Shown here piece after piece: positions 7,210 through 16,865 of a DNA stretch of 64,000 bases. The stretch's first letter is position 1. Every line of letters begins with the position of its first letter. Location of the stretch: assembly GCA_963801255.1 (NCBI GenBank), contig CAWDEC010000006.1:558001-622000 (forward strand). Reading direction: 5' to 3'. The translations under genes and the position numbers were made by a program. The notes beneath the pieces are model-generated. The model was not told where the DNA came from. It did not search any database and worked only from the letters and a program-made list of their open reading frames with translations. Origin of the DNA: JAICXG01 sp963801255 (GTDB lineage: Bacteria > Verrucomicrobiota > Verrucomicrobiia > Chthoniobacterales > UBA10450).

Positions 7210-9744
7210 TTAGTCCTCGGTTTCCGGGACGAGCGCGCGTACTTCTGCGACGGTGGCGCACTCCAGGGCCCGCCGCGCAAGGCCCTGGCAAGTCGTTAGG
7301 CTGAGGCGTCGAATCTGTGCCTTAACGCTTGGAATAGCCGGGAGGCTGACGCTCAGTTCATCAATGCCGAGCCCGACAAGAATGGGCACGGCGTGAGGAT
7401 CCCCAGCAACACCGCCGCAGACTCCGGCGTGTCGACGATGAGCGTGCGCGCCTTCCACCGTCTGCGCGATGAGTCGCAAAACGGCCGGGTTCAGGGCGTC
7501 CACTTTGGGCGCGAGCTTCGGGTGACCGCGATCCATGGCGAGGGTGTATTGTGTGAGGTCGTTCGTCCCGATGGAAAAAAAGTCGGCCTCGGCAGCGAAG
7601 GTGTGTGCCATCACCGCGACGGCGGGCACTTCCACCATGATACCGCAGCGAACTGTCGGCACGCCGAGCGCGTTGGCTTCCTCCGCCAGGACCCCTTTCG
7701 CCTCACGCAATTCTTCCAGGGTGGTAATCATCGGGAACATGATGAGCAAATTTCCCGCAGATGCGGAGCGCAGAAGCGCGCGAATCTGAGTCCGCAACAC
7801 TTCTGGACGGTCGAGGCCGACACGGATCCCGCGCTCGCCGAGAAACGGATTGTCTTCCCGCGGAATCGGCAGATAAGGCAGCGGCTTGTCGCCGCCCACG
7901 TCGAGAGTGCGCACGATGACCGGGAAGTTCGGTCCCACAGCTTTCAGGATTGCAGTGTAGCTTTCGGCCTGCTCGTCCTCGCTCGGCGCCGCGGTACGAT
8001 CCATAAAAAGAAACTCCGAGCGAAGCAGGCCGACGCCCTCACCGCCCAGTTTAGCGACCTGCTGGGCGTCCTTTAGCCCGCCGATGTTTGCGAGCACGGC
8101 GACTCTTTTCCCGTCTTTGGTCAACGCCGGCTCTAACGCCTGCGCCATGTCTTCCTTGCGTTGCGCTTTCGAACGCGTTTGCCGTTCCCGCATCTTTTCG
8201 ACTTCCGCCGGTGAAGGATTCAAACGCAACAGGCCTTTGCCTCCGTCGAGGATAATCGAGGTTCCGCTGACGATCTCAAGGGCACGCGGCTCGACGCCCG
8301 CGATGGCCGGAATTTCCAGCGACCGCGCCAAGATCGCGACGTGCGAGGTGGCGCCGCCGCGGACCGTAGCGAACCCGACCACACTTCCTCCCTCCATCGT
8401 CGTGGTGTCGGAAGGTGTGAGATCCTCGGCGATCAGGACCGTGCCTTCGGGATAGGTCGGTGGCAGACGCGTGATGCCGGTGAGAAGTTCGAGCACGCGC
8501 AAGCCGACATCGCGCACATCATTCGCGCGCTGCGCGAGCAACTCATTCCGCATCGAAGCGAGGCGCTCGGCGTGGAGCGTTACGGCGCTCTTCCAGGCAA
8601 AGGCGGCGCTTTTCCCCTTTGCCATGGCGGAGTTGGCGATCTCGAGAAAGTCGGGATCATCGAGCAGTTCTGCGTGGGCGGCGAAGATCGCGGCTTTGGC
8701 TGGATCCGACTGCCAGTGCAGTTGTGCGCGCAACCCTTCTAGTTGGCCGCGCGCCTTGTCGATCGCGCTGCCGAGAAGCTGTTGCTCTTGCTCCACTCCT
8801 CGCCCTTCTTCATCCACCGTAATCTCTACCCGGCGAAGCTGGAAGGCGGTGCCAACGGCGAGACCCGGGGACGCGGCCACGCCGAACAACAAATTGGGAT
8901 CGTCGCTGAGCGGATGCGGCGGCGGCTCAGCGATTTTCGCCATCGTCGCACTCGCCGGTGCAGGCGCGGGGGCGTGACCTTCATCGCCCAGACCCGCGGC
9001 GATAAGCTCGCTGAGTTTCGCCACGGCTTCCTTTGCGTCAGCGCCTTTCGCGACAAGCACGACCTTGTCGCCGCAGCCGACGTCCAAACCCATCAGGGAA
9101 GTGATGCTACGGGCATTCGCGAAGCGATCGCCCAGCTGCAGCCTCACTTCACTTTGAAAACTCTTCGCGATACTCGCAAGAACCGCCGAGGGACGGGCGT
9201 GCAAACCGGTCGCATTGGGTACAAGAATCGCATCCGATGTCACCGTCCCGCCACTGCTCACGGCACACTCGGCGGGGTCGTTGAAGACTGCGACCTTGAG
9301 CAGAGCGTCGGCGCCCACTTTCACGGAACCCGCGGCGCGTTCGACGATACGACCGGAATTGCTGTTCGTAAGAACGATTTGGGTGAGCAAACTCTTTGCG
9401 TTGGTCCCGACCTGATCGAGGTCGAAATCGATCAGTGGCGTGCCAGCCTGGACCTTGTCTCCCACTTTTACGCGTGGCCTAAAGCCCGCGCCTTTCAAGG
9501 CCACGGTATCAATCCCAATGTGCATCATGATTTCCACGCCCTGCGCACGCAGGGTGAGCGCATGCGAGGCTGGATGCAGATGCGTGATCTCGCCGGCACA
9601 GGGAGCGCAAAGGGTGCCATCGATCGGATCGATCGACGCTCCGTCTCCTACCAGCTTCTGCGCAAAAACCGGATCGGGCACGCGCTCGAGTGGATAAACC
9701 ACGCCTGAGAGCGGCGCGCACAGGATCAGAAGCTCCTCGCTCAC
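7210..9744 (-). CDS. PTS multiphosphoryl transfer protein, IIA(Glc-type)-HPr-Enzyme I fusion
   Basis: Carries the soluble half of a PTS in one 844-aa chain. It takes phosphate from PEP and hands it through HPr and IIA to the neighbouring IICB protein. Phospho-histidines are visible in each part: His75 in the IIA block MMHIGIDT, His182 in the HPr block TGLHARPSA, and His468 in the EI block GGATSHVAILA. The EI C-terminal PEP-binding barrel (TLDVGGDKPLPY, IGTNDLTQY, CGGVAGDP) is complete. I chose GTG at 9744, one base after the upstream TGA. A TTG at 9771 would overlap the upstream gene. The order matches NagF-type proteins. Confidence 0.9.
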   Translation of the reverse strand: MSEELLILCAPLSGVVYPLERVPDPVFAQKLVGDGASIDPIDGTLCAPCAGEITHLHPASHALTLRAQGVEIMMHIGIDTVALKGAGFRPRVKVGDKVQAGTPLIDFDLDQVGTNAKSLLTQIVLTNSNSGRIVERAAGSVKVGADALLKVAVFNDPAECAVSSGGTVTSDAILVPNATGLHARPSAVLASIAKSFQSEVRLQLGDRFANARSITSLMGLDVGCGDKVVLVAKGADAKEAVAKLSELIAAGLGDEGHAPAPAPASATMAKIAEPPPHPLSDDPNLLFGVAASPGLAVGTAFQLRRVEITVDEEGRGVEQEQQLLGSAIDKARGQLEGLRAQLHWQSDPAKAAIFAAHAELLDDPDFLEIANSAMAKGKSAAFAWKSAVTLHAERLASMRNELLAQRANDVRDVGLRVLELLTGITRLPPTYPEGTVLIAEDLTPSDTTTMEGGSVVGFATVRGGATSHVAILARSLEIPAIAGVEPRALEIVSGTSIILDGGKGLLRLNPSPAEVEKMRERQTRSKAQRKEDMAQALEPALTKDGKRVAVLANIGGLKDAQQVAKLGGEGVGLLRSEFLFMDRTAAPSEDEQAESYTAILKAVGPNFPVIVRTLDVGGDKPLPYLPIPREDNPFLGERGIRVGLDRPEVLRTQIRALLRSASAGNLLIMFPMITTLEELREAKGVLAEEANALGVPTVRCGIMVEVPAVAVMAHTFAAEADFFSIGTNDLTQYTLAMDRGHPKLAPKVDALNPAVLRLIAQTVEGAHAHRRHAGVCGGVAGDPHAVPILVGLGIDELSVSLPAIPSVKAQIRRLSLTTCQGLARRALECATVAEVRALVPETED

Positions 9745-9745
9745 C

Positions 9746-10546
9746 TCAGCGGAAGTAATACGTGACGACAAAGTTCACCTGAAATTCCTTCTCTCCCGAA
9801 TCGAAATCCCGCTTGGCCGAGAGGGCAAAGCTGAGCGGGACATTTTCGAGTTCCTTCGCTACGAGAACCTTTGCCCGATGCGTGACGTAGTTATCGTTCT
9901 CGAAGTCCGCCTTATTCTCATACCCTACGGACACCGCCCACTTATGGGGTAACACGAAGGTAAACGGGACGAACGTCTCCAGGAAATGCGCCGGTTGCGT
10001 ACTGCCTTCCTCGGCAAAAGATTGATTGTATTCGGTCGACGGACTGAGAGTGAGCCATGGAGTGATATCCCAGGCTAAGGCGCCGAATTCCTGGATGCGC
10101 CAGAAGTTGTCGCTCACTTCATGACGCCCGGTGGGCATCTCCAAATCAAGACCTCCGCCCACGCGAAAATTTTTAGCCACGCGGAACGCTGTGCCGGTAG
10201 CGAGTTTGATGTCGCCAAGTCCTCCGACATCTGCGACACCGGGCACGTCGCTGCCGAACCGAAACTTGGCGGGAAGCTTGAGCCGGATAGCCCAATCCTG
10301 ATCGGAGGATAGCCGCCATGCCCAAAGGCCGCCTAACGTTTGCTCCACGGTACTAGTTCCATCATTGAACTTGTTCCATTCCGTCTCGAGCCAAATCCGG
10401 CGGGTGAGGATTGTTGGGTCGGTTAGCTCCCTCAGGTCGGCATCAAACACTTCCGATGTGGCAGTGGGTTCCTGGGCCGCCTGCAGTTCGGCCATGCTAG
10501 ATAGAATCGCGATGACTCCAAGAGCTACGAGATAGAGTCTCTGCAT
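9746..10546 (-). CDS. Predicted outer-membrane beta-barrel protein, 266 aa
   Basis: A signal peptide (about residues 1-23, ending near LQAAQ) is followed by alternating polar/apolar stretches and a C-terminal aromatic residue pattern (VVTYYFR) typical of outer-membrane barrels. It resembles the loosely defined 'MetA-pathway of phenol degradation' transporter-like group, though I cannot assign a substrate. It lies between the aquaporin (13 bp upstream) and the PTS phosphotransferase, so it may let sugar or fermentation products cross the outer membrane. That role is inferred from position only. A CGTTAGGC octamer lies inside the gene at 10331-10338. Confidence 0.65.
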   Translation of the reverse strand: MQRLYLVALGVIAILSSMAELQAAQEPTATSEVFDADLRELTDPTILTRRIWLETEWNKFNDGTSTVEQTLGGLWAWRLSSDQDWAIRLKLPAKFRFGSDVPGVADVGGLGDIKLATGTAFRVAKNFRVGGGLDLEMPTGRHEVSDNFWRIQEFGALAWDITPWLTLSPSTEYNQSFAEEGSTQPAHFLETFVPFTFVLPHKWAVSVGYENKADFENDNYVTHRAKVLVAKELENVPLSFALSAKRDFDSGEKEFQVNFVVTYYFR

Positions 10547-10559
10547 ATTTGCCCGGACG

Positions 10560-11231
10560 TTACGGGGTCTTGTAAGGTGGCTCTTGGGTCGGGATGGGTT
10601 CGATCTGCGCCGGCGGATTGATCATGTTAAAGACGAGAGCTGCGACCGCGCCACCCACAAAGTCTGCCACCAGATACATCCAGATGTTGCTCCAGGTGGA
10701 AATGCCCATGACCGAGATACCAACGGCCACGGCGGGGTTAAAGGCGCCGCCCGAGATATCACCAACGGCAAATGCGCCGGTCATCACCGTCATACCAATA
10801 GCTAGGCCGTAGAACGAGTTACCGGAAGTCCCGTCGGCGGTCGCGGCGTTTAGCACCACATAGACAAGCGCAAAGGTAAAGAGGAATTCCGCTGCCAAAG
10901 CTGGTCCTATCTTTGGTGCGATCGGCGTCACTGCTATGCCGGCACGCAGGAAACCGACCACGACGAAGGCGGCGACTGCCGCGGCCGCGACTTGCGCGAT
11001 CATGTAGGGAAGCACATCCGCTGCCTTAACCCGGCCGCGAATGAGAACTCCGAGGGTGACGGCTGGATTATAATGCCCGCCGGAGATATGGCCGCCAGCG
11101 AAGACCATCACCATCAAAGCCGCGCCAATGGCCAGCGGGGCGATAACGCCTGCGCCTGCTCCAATGCCGGTGCAACCAATCGTGAGAACTAGGAAGAAAG
11201 TTCCGATGAATTCCGCGATGTATTTGTTCAT
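10560..11231 (-). CDS. MIP-family channel (aquaporin/aquaglyceroporin-like) with altered filter
   Basis: Six membrane segments and two NPA boxes (residues 55-57 and 165-167) identify a major intrinsic protein, 223 aa, close to AqpZ length. The residue after the second NPA, normally the Arg of the aromatic/arginine selectivity filter (NPAR), is Val here (NPAVAV). The pore should therefore be wider or less water-specific. It is first in an operon that includes D-lactate dehydrogenase. MIP channels of some lactic acid bacteria pass lactic acid, so lactate release is a reasonable guess. A GGAC-N4-GTCC palindrome lies 52 bp before the start. Confidence 0.85.
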   Translation of the reverse strand: MNKYIAEFIGTFFLVLTIGCTGIGAGAGVIAPLAIGAALMVMVFAGGHISGGHYNPAVTLGVLIRGRVKAADVLPYMIAQVAAAAVAAFVVVGFLRAGIAVTPIAPKIGPALAAEFLFTFALVYVVLNAATADGTSGNSFYGLAIGMTVMTGAFAVGDISGGAFNPAVAVGISVMGISTWSNIWMYLVADFVGGAVAALVFNMINPPAQIEPIPTQEPPYKTP

Positions 11232-11283
11232 AGGTTAACGAGTCTTTCGACATTCTGGGAAAGGATACCTGCGTCTGCCTATA

Positions 11284-11295
11284 GGACCTTTGTCC
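11284..11295. promoter_or_regulatory. Palindromic operator upstream of the aquaporin-PTS-ldhA-pyk operon
   Basis: Core GGACCTTTGTCC with arms TATA and GATA, 52 bp before the aquaporin start. A possible -10 box (TATCCT on the minus strand, 11267-11262) lies about 25 bp from the palindrome centre. This would put the site over the -35 region, as expected for an activator. Confidence 0.7.
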
Positions 11296-11391
11296 GATAA
11301 TGACCTAGTAAACCAACGGCTCAGAGGCGATCTTCAGGTCCACCGGAACGCGGCGCCTTCGCCATAGGCGATTACGCAGGCTGAGAGCGCT

Positions 11392-13617
11392 TCATTCCTC
11401 GTGCTGGATCCCGTCGATGAAACCTTGCGCTCCATTCTTCAAATTGGCGGCGTTGGCTTCGTCGGTGTCGATGTGCATCGCGAGTGCGAAGTTGGGATCA
11501 ACGCGGATGCGCACGTCACCGAAGAGCAGCTCGCGATCGCCGGGAACGCGGACGCGCACCGTGCTTTGATCCTTCAAGCCGTAACGCAGGGCATCAGCAG
11601 GAGTCATGTGAATGTGGCGCAAGGCGCAAATCACGCCCCTTTCGATCGCAACGTTGCCAGCCGGACCTTCGAGTGTGCAACCGGGCGAGCCTTCGATATC
11701 GCCCGATTCCCGGATCGGTGGCTGGAGACCAAGCTTGAATTGCTCTGTCATCGCAATCTCGACCTGTGTTGCCTTACGCGCGGGACCAAGCACACGCACC
11801 CGCTCGATGCGGCCCTTCGGGCCAACAATGGCCAGCTGTTCCTTGCAGGCGAATTGGCCCGGCTGTGAAAGACCGGAGGTCCTGGTAAGCTGATGGCCCG
11901 GACCGAAGAGCGTCTCGACGTCCTTTTGCGCGAGATGGATGTGATGCGCGGACACTTCGATCGTGATTGGATCTTTGCGGCAGGATTCGCTCGCACGAAC
12001 GAGATAGTCGCGCGTCACTGCGCGCAGCGTCTCGCCCGCGATCATCCGTTCCTCGTCGGTCGGCACCACAAGGACGGTCACCGGCGAATCGTCGGTGGAA
12101 ATGCGCGCTATTTCTGTTCCGTCACACGCCGCGCGGTTGCGTTCCTCGTCGAGCTGAATGCCCATGCAAGCCAGGCCCTGTAACGCGGCCGCGCGCACAC
12201 CGGCGCTGCCTTGTCCGATCCCGGCGGTGAAAATCAGGACATCGAGCCCGCCCATGGCGGCAACGTAAGCACCGATGTATTTGCGGACGCGGTAACAAAA
12301 AGTCTTGAACGCGATGAGTGCCCGCGCCTCCCCTGAGTCGGCGGTTTTTTCGATCTCGCGCATGTCGCTGGAAATCCCGGAGAGCCCGAGAAGGCCGCTC
12401 TTTTTGTTGAGCAATTCGTCGAGCTGCGCCGGGTCCATGTTCTGGGTACGTTGGAGGAAAACGAGCGCGCCGGAATCGAGATCTCCGCAGCGTGTGCCCA
12501 TGATCAAGCCTTCGTTAGGCGTGAAACCCATCGTGGTGTCGATCGAGCGGCCGTGGTCGATCGCGCAAAGCGAAGCGCCATTGCCGAGGTGGCAGCTTAC
12601 GATCTTAAGCTCGCGCGTCCGTCGCCCGAGGAACCGCGCTGCCGCCAGCGCAACGTAGTTATGCGATGAACCGTGAAAGCCGTAGCGACGGATACCGTGC
12701 TTTTCGATGAGTTCGTTAGGCAAGCCATAGAGATAGGCGTGACTTGGTAGCGTGGCGTGAAAAGCCGTATCGAAAACCGCCACATGCGGCGCCGCCGGGA
12801 AGACGCGGCGCGCTTCGCGGATACCGGCGACATTGACCGGATTGTGCAGCGGCGCGAGCGGACTGAGCGCTTCGAGGTCGGCCAGGACCACGTCATCAAT
12901 GAGTGTCGCGCTGGTGAATTTTTGGCCGCCGTGCACCACACGATGCCCGACGACGCTGATTGTACCTTTCTCCTTCAATGCGGCGATCATGTTCGTGAAT
13001 GCCTGCGCGTAGCCGTTTTTTCCGAGGCACTCAATGTGTCCGTGAGCGTTCTTCTCGGGATGCTCGGTGTCGAAAAAACTGTATTTGAGCGATGATGACC
13101 CACAGTTAAGGACCAGGATGCGTTCAGGTCGCTCGCCCTTCAGCTCGAGTACCGCGCCGGGGTCTTCCTTATGCATGACTGCGGCGGCTTTGACAGGATC
13201 GCTCATCACTTTTTGCAGGCGATCAGTGATCGCACGTGAAACACGCAGCAGGGCACGTGGCTGAGCCATCAGGTGTGACCGCAGAACCGTGAGCGGCACG
13301 AGCATCACACGACTACGCTCCTCGGCGATGAGATCGGCCACTGCGGGATCGCCGGTCATGAGAGCCATCTCGCCGAAAGTCTCACCTGCTCCAAGTTCGC
13401 CGAGCCGTTGACCCTCACCCGCTGAGGCTGCGATTCTTCCCTCGAGAATGACGCCAAGTGTATGCGTTTGATCGCCGGCCCGCACGATGGTATCGCCGCC
13501 GTTCAAAACTTCGATGCGAGAACCGTTTGCCAGCTCCGCACGCTGCGCGTCGGAAAAATCGGCGAACAATGGGACGTTGCTCTTGAGGAACGCAAGGTCG
13601 TGAGGCGTGACATTCAT
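11392..13617 (-). CDS. Fusion protein: cNMP-binding-like domain - acetate kinase - PduL phosphotransacylase
   Basis: One 741-aa chain carries the whole acetyl-CoA to acetate/ATP route. Residues about 5-140 form a CRP/cNMP-type effector domain, with GETFGEMALMTG matching the phosphate-binding cassette. The Arg that contacts cAMP phosphate appears to be missing (DPAVADL where ..PRSATV.. is usual), so the ligand may differ or be absent. Residues about 166-545 are acetate kinase (NCGSSSLKY, HRVVHGG, FDTAFHATLP, YGFHGSSHNYV, HLGNGASL). Residues about 551-741 are PduL, with the metal-binding AHHIHL and RHIHMTP blocks. The usual Pta is thus replaced by PduL and fused. ATG at 13617 is preferred to TTG at 13623. 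Last gene of the glgP operon. Confidence 0.9.
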   Translation of the reverse strand: MNVTPHDLAFLKSNVPLFADFSDAQRAELANGSRIEVLNGGDTIVRAGDQTHTLGVILEGRIAASAGEGQRLGELGAGETFGEMALMTGDPAVADLIAEERSRVMLVPLTVLRSHLMAQPRALLRVSRAITDRLQKVMSDPVKAAAVMHKEDPGAVLELKGERPERILVLNCGSSSLKYSFFDTEHPEKNAHGHIECLGKNGYAQAFTNMIAALKEKGTISVVGHRVVHGGQKFTSATLIDDVVLADLEALSPLAPLHNPVNVAGIREARRVFPAAPHVAVFDTAFHATLPSHAYLYGLPNELIEKHGIRRYGFHGSSHNYVALAAARFLGRRTRELKIVSCHLGNGASLCAIDHGRSIDTTMGFTPNEGLIMGTRCGDLDSGALVFLQRTQNMDPAQLDELLNKKSGLLGLSGISSDMREIEKTADSGEARALIAFKTFCYRVRKYIGAYVAAMGGLDVLIFTAGIGQGSAGVRAAALQGLACMGIQLDEERNRAACDGTEIARISTDDSPVTVLVVPTDEERMIAGETLRAVTRDYLVRASESCRKDPITIEVSAHHIHLAQKDVETLFGPGHQLTRTSGLSQPGQFACKEQLAIVGPKGRIERVRVLGPARKATQVEIAMTEQFKLGLQPPIRESGDIEGSPGCTLEGPAGNVAIERGVICALRHIHMTPADALRYGLKDQSTVRVRVPGDRELLFGDVRIRVDPNFALAMHIDTDEANAANLKNGAQGFIDGIQHEE

Positions 13618-13651
13618 GATCAAGGCATGCAGATCACTGGCTTCGGGATTG

Positions 13652-16114
13652 TCAGATCCTCTTTTGTCCGGGATCGATCTTCCAAACTCGCTCGCAGTAA
13701 TCGCGAATCGAGCGATCAGAAGAAAATTTTCCCATGCGCGCCGTGTTCAGAATCGACTTGCGCGTCCACGCCTTCGGATCGCGCCAGAGCGCGCTGACCT
13801 GTTCCTGCGCGTCAATGTAGGCTCCATAATCAGCCAGAAGCAGGTAGGGATCGTCGCCTAACAAATTGTCGACGATTGGACGAAATAGCTCCCGATCGCC
13901 GACCCCGAGCGCGCCGCTCGCGATGAAATCGATTACCGCGCGGAGGGTTTCGTTTTGCTTGTAGTAATCGCGTGGCCGATAACCGCCAGTCTTCAACTTC
14001 ACAACCTCATCGGCGGTGAGGCCGAATAGGAAAAAATTCTCTGCGCCGACTTCTTCTCGAATCTCGACGTTCGCTCCGTCGAGTGTGCCGATGGTAAGGG
14101 CGCCATTCAGAGCAAACTTCATGTTGCCCGTGCCGCTCGCTTCTTTGCCGGCGGTCGAGATTTGTTCGGATAAATCTGCCGCCGGATAAACAAAATGCGC
14201 GTTCTTCACGTTGAAGTCCGGGAAGTAAACGACCTTGAGTCGACCGCGAACTGCGGGGTCGTTGCTCACCAAATCGCCAGTCGCGCAGATCAGCTTGATG
14301 ATACGCTTGGCCATGAAATAACCGGGAGCCGCTTTGCCGCCGAAGATAAAGGTGCGGGCCGGCACGTCCGCGTTCGGGTCGCGCCGCAGTCGAAGATACA
14401 GAGTGAGAATGTGCAGGGCTGCGAGGTGCTGGCGCTTGTATTCGTGGATGCGCTTCACTTGGATGTCGAAAAGCGATTCGGGCGACACCATGATCCCGGT
14501 GCGCTCTTCGATAAGTGCGGCTAAGCGCTGTTTGTTCGCCACCTTCACCTTCCGCCATTCCTGTTGGAATTGCTCCTCGTCGGCGAACTTCTCCAAGTCG
14601 CGCAGGCGATCCAGATTCTTCAACCACGAATCGCCAATCCGTTTCGTGATCAGCTCGCTCAGCTTCGGATTACTGAGTGCAACGAAGCGCCGTGGAGTGA
14701 CGCCGTTGGTGACGTTGCAAAATTTCTCCGGCCAAAGCTCGGCAAAATCACGCAAAACAGTTCGCTTCAGTAACTCGGAGTGAAGTTCCGCTACGCCATT
14801 CACCGCGTGGCTGCCGACGACGGCGAGATTTGCCATCCGCACATGACGCCCGCCACTTTCATCGATGAGCGAAAGGCGCGCGATGCGAGCGTCGTTACCG
14901 GGAAATTTCGCACGCACTTCTTCAAGGAAGCGGCGATTAATTTCGTAGATGATTTCAAGATGCCGTGGCAGGAGCGTACCGAAGAGGTCCACGCTCCATT
15001 TCTCCAGCGCCTCCGGAAGCAGTGTGTGATTCGTGTAGGCGAAGGTGCCCTTTGTCACTTCCCAGGCTTGGTCCCAGCTCAACAAGTGTTCGTCGATCAG
15101 CAGCCGCATCAGCTCCGCGACTGCGATCGCCGGATGCGTGTCGTTCAGTTGCACGGCCCATTTCTCGTGGAAATGGCTCGGTGCCCCGCCGAGGACCGCG
15201 TGGATGCGCAGCATGTCCTGGAGCGAGCAGCTGGAGAAAAAGAATTGTTGTTTGAGCCGCAGCTCCTTGCCGGCGGCGACTTCATCGTTCGGATAAAGGA
15301 CCTTGGTGATGTTTTCCGAAACCATCTTGTCCTGAACCGCGCGGTAGTAATCGCCGTGATTGAAGGAGGCGAAATCGAACGACTCGACCGCTTCGGCTTT
15401 CCACAACCGCATCATATTGCAGGTGCCAACGCGATAGCCCAGGATCGGCGTGTCGTAAGCGACGCCGCGGACTGCCGTGTCGGGCACCCACTCCACGCGA
15501 AGCCGGCCGCGGTCGTCCGCACCGGGTTTGGTATGTCCGCCGAACTTTACCGGGTAGCTGATCTCTGGTCGCGCCAGCTCCCACGCGTTGCCGCGGCGCA
15601 GCCATTTGTCGGTAACTTCGCACTGCCAGCCATCACGGATGACCTGGTCGAAAATCCCGAACTCGTAGCGAATCCCGTAACCGATCGCCGGAACTTCAAC
15701 CGAAGCGAGCGAATCCATGTAACAGGAGGCGAGGCGACCGAGACCGCCGTTACCGAGGCCGGGCTCTTCTTCCTGCGCGACGATTTCATCGAGCTCATAG
15801 CCTAACGAGTGAAGGGCCTCGCGTGTCGGCTCGGTGATGCCAAGATTGAGGAGATTGTTCGCAAGATGCGGTCCGGGCAGATACTCCGCCGAGAGATAGG
15901 CGACGCGACGCGCCTTTGCGCCGCCGTAGCTTTCCAGGCTCTCGACCGTGTGCTCGAGAACACGATCACGAACCGTAAGCGCGAGGGCGAAATAAAGATC
16001 GTGCTTCGTCGCGACGCGCTCACTTCGGCCCAGCGCGCAACGGAGGTTGTCGCGAAAGGCCTGCTTGATTTCCGCACTCGTTAGGCCGGTACGAACTTTG
16101 TCGGATGCATTCAC
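13652..16114 (-). CDS. glgP: Glycogen (alpha-1,4-glucan) phosphorylase
   Basis: Releases glucose-1-phosphate from glycogen. The 820-aa protein is full length and has the PLP-binding block EASGTGNMKFALNG with the Lys at about 666, plus the N-terminal RVAYLSAEYLPG and GLGNGGLGRLA blocks. I chose the GTG at 16114, which lies just after the stop of the upstream gene. The first family residues (SAEIKQAFRDNL) follow soon after, whereas the longer open frame only overlaps the neighbour. It sits 34 bp before the acetate kinase fusion, so stored glycogen breakdown and acetate production are co-expressed. Confidence 0.93.
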   Translation of the reverse strand: MNASDKVRTGLTSAEIKQAFRDNLRCALGRSERVATKHDLYFALALTVRDRVLEHTVESLESYGGAKARRVAYLSAEYLPGPHLANNLLNLGITEPTREALHSLGYELDEIVAQEEEPGLGNGGLGRLASCYMDSLASVEVPAIGYGIRYEFGIFDQVIRDGWQCEVTDKWLRRGNAWELARPEISYPVKFGGHTKPGADDRGRLRVEWVPDTAVRGVAYDTPILGYRVGTCNMMRLWKAEAVESFDFASFNHGDYYRAVQDKMVSENITKVLYPNDEVAAGKELRLKQQFFFSSCSLQDMLRIHAVLGGAPSHFHEKWAVQLNDTHPAIAVAELMRLLIDEHLLSWDQAWEVTKGTFAYTNHTLLPEALEKWSVDLFGTLLPRHLEIIYEINRRFLEEVRAKFPGNDARIARLSLIDESGGRHVRMANLAVVGSHAVNGVAELHSELLKRTVLRDFAELWPEKFCNVTNGVTPRRFVALSNPKLSELITKRIGDSWLKNLDRLRDLEKFADEEQFQQEWRKVKVANKQRLAALIEERTGIMVSPESLFDIQVKRIHEYKRQHLAALHILTLYLRLRRDPNADVPARTFIFGGKAAPGYFMAKRIIKLICATGDLVSNDPAVRGRLKVVYFPDFNVKNAHFVYPAADLSEQISTAGKEASGTGNMKFALNGALTIGTLDGANVEIREEVGAENFFLFGLTADEVVKLKTGGYRPRDYYKQNETLRAVIDFIASGALGVGDRELFRPIVDNLLGDDPYLLLADYGAYIDAQEQVSALWRDPKAWTRKSILNTARMGKFSSDRSIRDYCERVWKIDPGQKRI

Positions 16115-16121
16115 AACCTGA

Positions 16122-16856
16122 TCAGAGCGGAAGCATCGCAATCCGGACGAGGGCGAAGGTGAAGACTGAGGCAGCAAAGAGGAAGGCCACCACCCGGACA
16201 CGGCGCTGCTCGAATTTGCTCGACGCGTTTGCGAAAAAGAGCACCGTGGCGAAGAGCACGGTATTGGCCAGATATCCACCGGAGACATTGCCGGCGGCGC
16301 GTGAGTTCTTCAGTTTTTCCGCGGCGGTGGCGGTGGCGGCAGCGGCCTCGCGGGTGCCTCGGACTTCATAGAGGCTCGGGACGAAGGGATGGAGATCGGC
16401 CTTGGGATTTTCGAACGGCTTCTGCGCAATCCAGGCGTCGTATGCCTTCCGCGCATCCGGCGGGAAACGCTGGACGTAAAACTGGGCCAGTCCATCATTC
16501 CCAGCCTGTTTGGCCGCGAGCAATTCCATGAACATGGCTGTGTGAATCGTCGCCGTCTGCATTCCCTGTATGGTTAGCAGATTGGCCCGGCGCTCGAGTG
16601 CGCTGAATTCATTCAAAAGTCGATTCGCCCGTCGCGTCCAAGAGGCCGATTCATAGGAACACCAGGCGGTGCCCAGCGTCGCCATCGCCATTAGCAGCGC
16701 GGTCACTGGTTCGACCCAACGCTTCTTCGCCGGTTCCTTGAAAGATTGGGCTGTAATTGACACTGGCTTCTCTCTCGGTGTCATGCCGGACCCGCTCCCA
16801 TCGGTCACGTGCGATCGCTGGACGCGGACAGCCCAATCGAGCGGTACGGCCATCAT
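16122..16856 (-). CDS. Hypothetical membrane protein, about 244 aa
   Basis: No family recognised with confidence. One hydrophobic segment follows the N-terminal region (EPVTALLMAMATLGTAW). A long, probably cytoplasmic or periplasmic helical part rich in Ala, Gln and Arg comes next, and two more membrane segments close the C-terminus (ANTVLFATVLFFA; VVAFLFAASVFTFALVRIAM). The layout resembles DUF4337-type small membrane proteins, but I am not sure of membership. An ATG pair at 16853-16856 sits 9 bp after the upstream gene; an ATG at 16784 would give a shorter protein beginning MTPREKPVS. It lies in the same operon as glycogen phosphorylase. Confidence 0.6.
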   Translation of the reverse strand: MMAVPLDWAVRVQRSHVTDGSGSGMTPREKPVSITAQSFKEPAKKRWVEPVTALLMAMATLGTAWCSYESASWTRRANRLLNEFSALERRANLLTIQGMQTATIHTAMFMELLAAKQAGNDGLAQFYVQRFPPDARKAYDAWIAQKPFENPKADLHPFVPSLYEVRGTREAAAATATAAEKLKNSRAAGNVSGGYLANTVLFATVLFFANASSKFEQRRVRVVAFLFAASVFTFALVRIAMLPL

Positions 16857-16865
16857 GCCGAAAAC

